57,659 bases of DNA from Treponema sp. (GTDB lineage: Bacteria; Spirochaetota; Spirochaetia; Treponematales; Breznakiellaceae). The position numbers and the translations under genes are program-made. Positions 55,299-57,659 of this stretch are shown one piece after another. Below the pieces are notes generated by a model. The model saw nothing but the letters and a program-made list of their open reading frames with translations. It was not told where the DNA came from and searched no databases. The DNA lies in NCBI GenBank assembly GCA_009784975.1, contig WQXG01000009.1, positions 1-57,659 on the forward strand, given 5' to 3'. How positions within the stretch are numbered: the stretch's first letter is position 1; the number at the start of each line of letters is the position of its first letter.

Positions 55299-56792
55299 TC
55301 AAGAGGGGGATTCTGCCCAGGAGCGGCTCCTGTCAACGGCTTTATGCCAGCTTTTAATGAGTTTTTCCCTTTTTTCACTGTCCATTACAGGGCTGAATAT
55401 TGTATCTTTTTGCCAGCATTCCTTTACCTCGTTTTGGTCTTTCCAAAAACCAACGGTAATTCCGGCAAGACAAGCCGCCCCAAGCGCTGTGGTCTCCCTT
55501 ACAACCGGACGCACAATAAAAGAATTGCAAACATCAGCCTGAAACTGCATAAGAAATTTATCCCTGCTCGCTCCCCCATCAACTTTTAATTCCTTCATTT
55601 TAATTCCAAGGTCAATTTCCATCGCGTTTAAAAGATCCATTACCTGATACGCGATTGATTCCTCGGCTGCCCTTATGATATGAGCGCGTTTTGTTCCTCT
55701 TGTTATTCCCACTATGCAGCCGCGGGCATACATATCCCAATACGGCGCGCCAAGCCCTGTAAATGCCGGAACAAGATAAACACCACCCGTATCCGAGACT
55801 TTACCTGCGTTATATTCACTGTCCATACTGTCGGTGATAAGGCGCATCTCGTCACGCAGCCATTGTATGACTGCTCCCCCCGTGAAAACCGAACCTTCCA
55901 GCGCATACTGTACCTTTTCGGAAAAACCTGCCGCTATTGTTGTTAAAAGTCCGTTTTTACTGACCAAGGCATCTGTGCCTGTATTCAATAGCAGAAAACA
56001 ACCTGTGCCGTAAGTGCACTTTGCGTCGCCTTTTTCAAAACAACATTGTCCAAAAAGCGCCGCCTGCTGATCGCCCGCATTTCCCGCAATGGGGATTTTA
56101 ACGCCGTTTATTTCACAGGAAGCAAAAATACTTCCCGATGGTTTTACTTCCGGCAGCATGGCGCGCGGGATTCCCAAAGCTTCAAGAAGTTTATCGTCCC
56201 AATCAAGTTTATGTATATCAAATATCATGGTTCTGCTGGCGTTTGTATAATCTGTTACATGCGTTTTTTTGCCTGAAAGTTTCCAGATTAGCCAGGTATC
56301 AACAGTGCCGAATAATATCTCGCCCCTTTGCGCCCTTTCCCGCGCTCCTTCGATTTTATCCAGTATCCATTTAATCTTTGTCCCGGAAAAATAAGCGTCG
56401 GGTACGAGCCCTGTCGTCTTTGTTATATATTCTCCAAGCCCGTCTTTTTTAAGTTTATCCACAATGGCAGAAGTTCTCCTGCACTGCCACACTATTGCGT
56501 TATAAACCGGCTCCCCTGTATTTTTATCCCACAATATCGTTGTCTCACGCTGATTTGTGATGCCTATTGCCGCTATTTCCCGCGCTGTAACATTGGTTTT
56601 TGCAAGAAGCTCGCTCATTACGGCATACTGCGTCGCAAAGATTTCCATAGGGTCATGCTCCACCCAGCCTTCGTGCGGATAAAATTGCGTAAACTCTTTT
56701 TGCTCTACGCCGATTATTTCCTGCTCTTTGTTAAAAAGTATTGCCCTTGAACTTGTTGTTCCCTGATCCAGGGAGAGAATGTATTTGCTCAT
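55299..56792 (-). CDS. glpK: Glycerol kinase
   Basis: This enzyme phosphorylates glycerol to glycerol-3-phosphate. I chose the ATG at 56792 ([17 protein letters not shown]), the family start, giving 497 residues; an upstream start would add 5. ATPase motifs [23 protein letters not shown] and [16 protein letters not shown] are clear. No strong ribosome site is seen. No glycerol facilitator or glpD is in the window. Confidence 0.96.
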   Translation of the reverse strand: MSKYILSLDQGTTSSRAILFNKEQEIIGVEQKEFTQFYPHEGWVEHDPMEIFATQYAVMSELLAKTNVTAREIAAIGITNQRETTILWDKNTGEPVYNAIVWQCRRTSAIVDKLKKDGLGEYITKTTGLVPDAYFSGTKIKWILDKIEGARERAQRGEILFGTVDTWLIWKLSGKKTHVTDYTNASRTMIFDIHKLDWDDKLLEALGIPRAMLPEVKPSGSIFASCEINGVKIPIAGNAGDQQAALFGQCCFEKGDAKCTYGTGCFLLLNTGTDALVSKNGLLTTIAAGFSEKVQYALEGSVFTGGAVIQWLRDEMRLITDSMDSEYNAGKVSDTGGVYLVPAFTGLGAPYWDMYARGCIVGITRGTKRAHIIRAAEESIAYQVMDLLNAMEIDLGIKMKELKVDGGASRDKFLMQFQADVCNSFIVRPVVRETTALGAACLAGITVGFWKDQNEVKECWQKDTIFSPVMDSEKREKLIKSWHKAVDRSRSWAESPS

Positions 56793-56836
56793 GGGGTATT
56801 TTAGCATGGATAAAGCAGGAGTAACAACTGCTGTCC

Positions 56837-56909
56837 AGAAATGTATGCCTAAAAATATTTACTTGGGGTCCTGTCGGCCGGTCAAGTTTATTACAAGGCA
56901 TACATTTCT
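56837..56909. repeat. Nested inverted repeat between an Rpn-family gene and glpK
   Basis: AGAAATGTATGCCT at 56837-56850 is an exact inverted match of 56896-56909. Inside lies a second pair (ACTTG/CAAGT) around GGCCGG. The 73-base unit could be a small mobile element or an RNA structure. Confidence 0.55.
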
Positions 56910-56947
56910 AAAATCAATGGTAAACGACTTGCTGAGCGCATGATTGA

Positions 56948-57659
56948 TTAGCGTTTTTCAAGCTCCGCTTGCAAACGTTCGATGATCGCTTTCTGATCTG
57001 CGATTTCCGCATCCTTGTCGGCGATTTCCGCGCCCATGTCAGCGATAACTGCTTCTTTGTCAGCAAGTTTAGCTTCACTGTCAACCAGTTTTGCATCTTG
57101 GTCAGCAAGTTTAGCTTCATTGTCGGCAAGTTTTGCTTCATTGTCGGCAAGTTTTGCTTCACTCTCGGCAAGCATATTTTTTACTTTTTCAAATACGCTC
57201 TTGTTATGGAACATGTCCATTTCGTATTTCTTGCGGCTGTGAAAAAGCGCCCGTTCGTTTTCGTCCCTGCTTATTTCCTGTAAAATTGCCGATGCCATAC
57301 CTATCTCCTCTCTTTCCTTTATGATATCATTAATTTTCTCTCTTTGTAAAGAATCTGAAGCGAATCTTAAAAATAACAGCCATTTTTCAAACGAGCTCAG
57401 CTGCTCAACTGGCTTTTTAATGATTTCGTTCAGTTTACTTAACTCAATGATAATCTGGTTTATCTGATCTGTAAACACCCTTCCTTCTTTGTCGCGCAGC
57501 ATAAACCAGCTTACAAAATCCGGATGACTGCCAAAAACGGGAAATGATGTAAATGTAATCTGATAGGTACGGACGATATTAAGATAATCCACACCTCTTG
57601 ATTTCTGCGATGAATGAAGGTCGGTAAGAAAATACGTGCACTTTTTTTTGAAATCCATG
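56948..57659 (-). CDS. Rpn-family (PD-(D/E)XK nuclease transposase) protein, N-terminus beyond window
   Basis: The frame is open to the right edge; the nuclease core would lie outside. The visible part has the family phrases SSQKSRGVDYLNIVRTYQITF and FEKWLLFLRF. A long tail of about ten seven-residue units (EAKLADN type) follows, predicted to form a coiled coil. Family members are recombination-promoting nuclease-like proteins abundant in treponemes. The ATG at 57658 is probably internal. Confidence 0.78.
   Translation of the reverse strand, partial: MDFKKKCTYFLTDLHSSQKSRGVDYLNIVRTYQITFTSFPVFGSHPDFVSWFMLRDKEGRVFTDQINQIIIELSKLNEIIKKPVEQLSSFEKWLLFLRFASDSLQREKINDIIKEREEIGMASAILQEISRDENERALFHSRKKYEMDMFHNKSVFEKVKNMLAESEAKLADNEAKLADNEAKLADQDAKLVDSEAKLADKEAVIADMGAEIADKDAEIADQKAIIERLQAELEKR
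56960..57180. repeat. 21-bp tandem repeats encoding coiled-coil heptads
   Basis: Units such as TCATTGTCGGCAAGTTTTGC are repeated about ten times with growing divergence toward the 3' end of the gene. The number of copies is likely variable. Confidence 0.75.

Overview
The window is about 57.7 kb of compact, moderate-GC bacterial chromosome that looks spirochaetal, most likely a Treponema-type genome. This is inferred from gene content: spirochaete-style lipoproteins and TPR proteins, an enlarged SecF and PRPP synthetase, a class III adenylate cyclase with a sensor domain, AAA-ATPase_like/PD-(D/E)XK and Rpn-type proteins that are common in host-associated treponemes, and a pnp-rpsO-truB-rbfA-infB-nusA-rimP block. 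No database search was possible. No rRNA, tRNA, CRISPR array or intact insertion sequence was seen.

Layout. 1-1036: a lipoprotein gene cut by the window edge and a repeat-filled intergenic region. 1037-17216 (minus): an AAA/PD-(D/E)XK protein, murB, a HEAT-repeat protein, tgt, two LptF/LptG-type permeases, dut, pnp, rpsO, truB, rbfA, infB, nusA and rimP. This long, tightly packed translation and RNA block has a possible attenuator ahead of rimP. 17402-21947 (plus): class II fba and a heterodimeric ABC exporter. 21944-26244 (minus): two TPR proteins, an ACT-domain protein and a DUF711 protein. 26339-29747 (plus): metallophosphoesterase, ParB-like protein, pyridoxal kinase and M28 peptidase. 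29734-35877 (minus): pgi, ispH and yajC-secD-secF. 35972-41931 (minus): adenylate cyclase, FecR/FN3-like protein, outer-membrane-barrel-like protein and a small unknown, possibly an envelope-sensing operon. 41983-47262: TPR lipoproteins, a LysM lytic transglycosylase and a secreted protein. 47230-53190 (minus): BASS transporter, OmpA-like protein, metal-dependent hydrolase and a complete ECF transporter. 53299-57659: a zinc-ribbon/lysine-rich protein, PRPP synthetase, glpK and a partial Rpn-family protein.

The most striking feature is a population of short, GC-rich, partly palindromic repeats of several families. Some lie between genes. Two related copies, at 32300-32500 and 53671-53961, share an AT-rich hairpin core flanked by inverted CTCTGCG-type arms. 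Others sit in frame inside genes: twice in truB, in the N-terminus of the lytic transglycosylase, in the signal peptide of the HEAT protein, and as the signal-peptide coding sequence of the first lipoprotein. In each case they fall in a signal peptide or linker rather than a catalytic core. This resembles the protein-coding palindromic elements of Rickettsia and is the best candidate here for an undescribed system.

Other points of interest are mutually exclusive RNA structures before rimP-nusA-infB, degenerate ATPase sites in two ABC systems, a zinc ribbon on NusA, and a possible leaderless OmpA-like mRNA.
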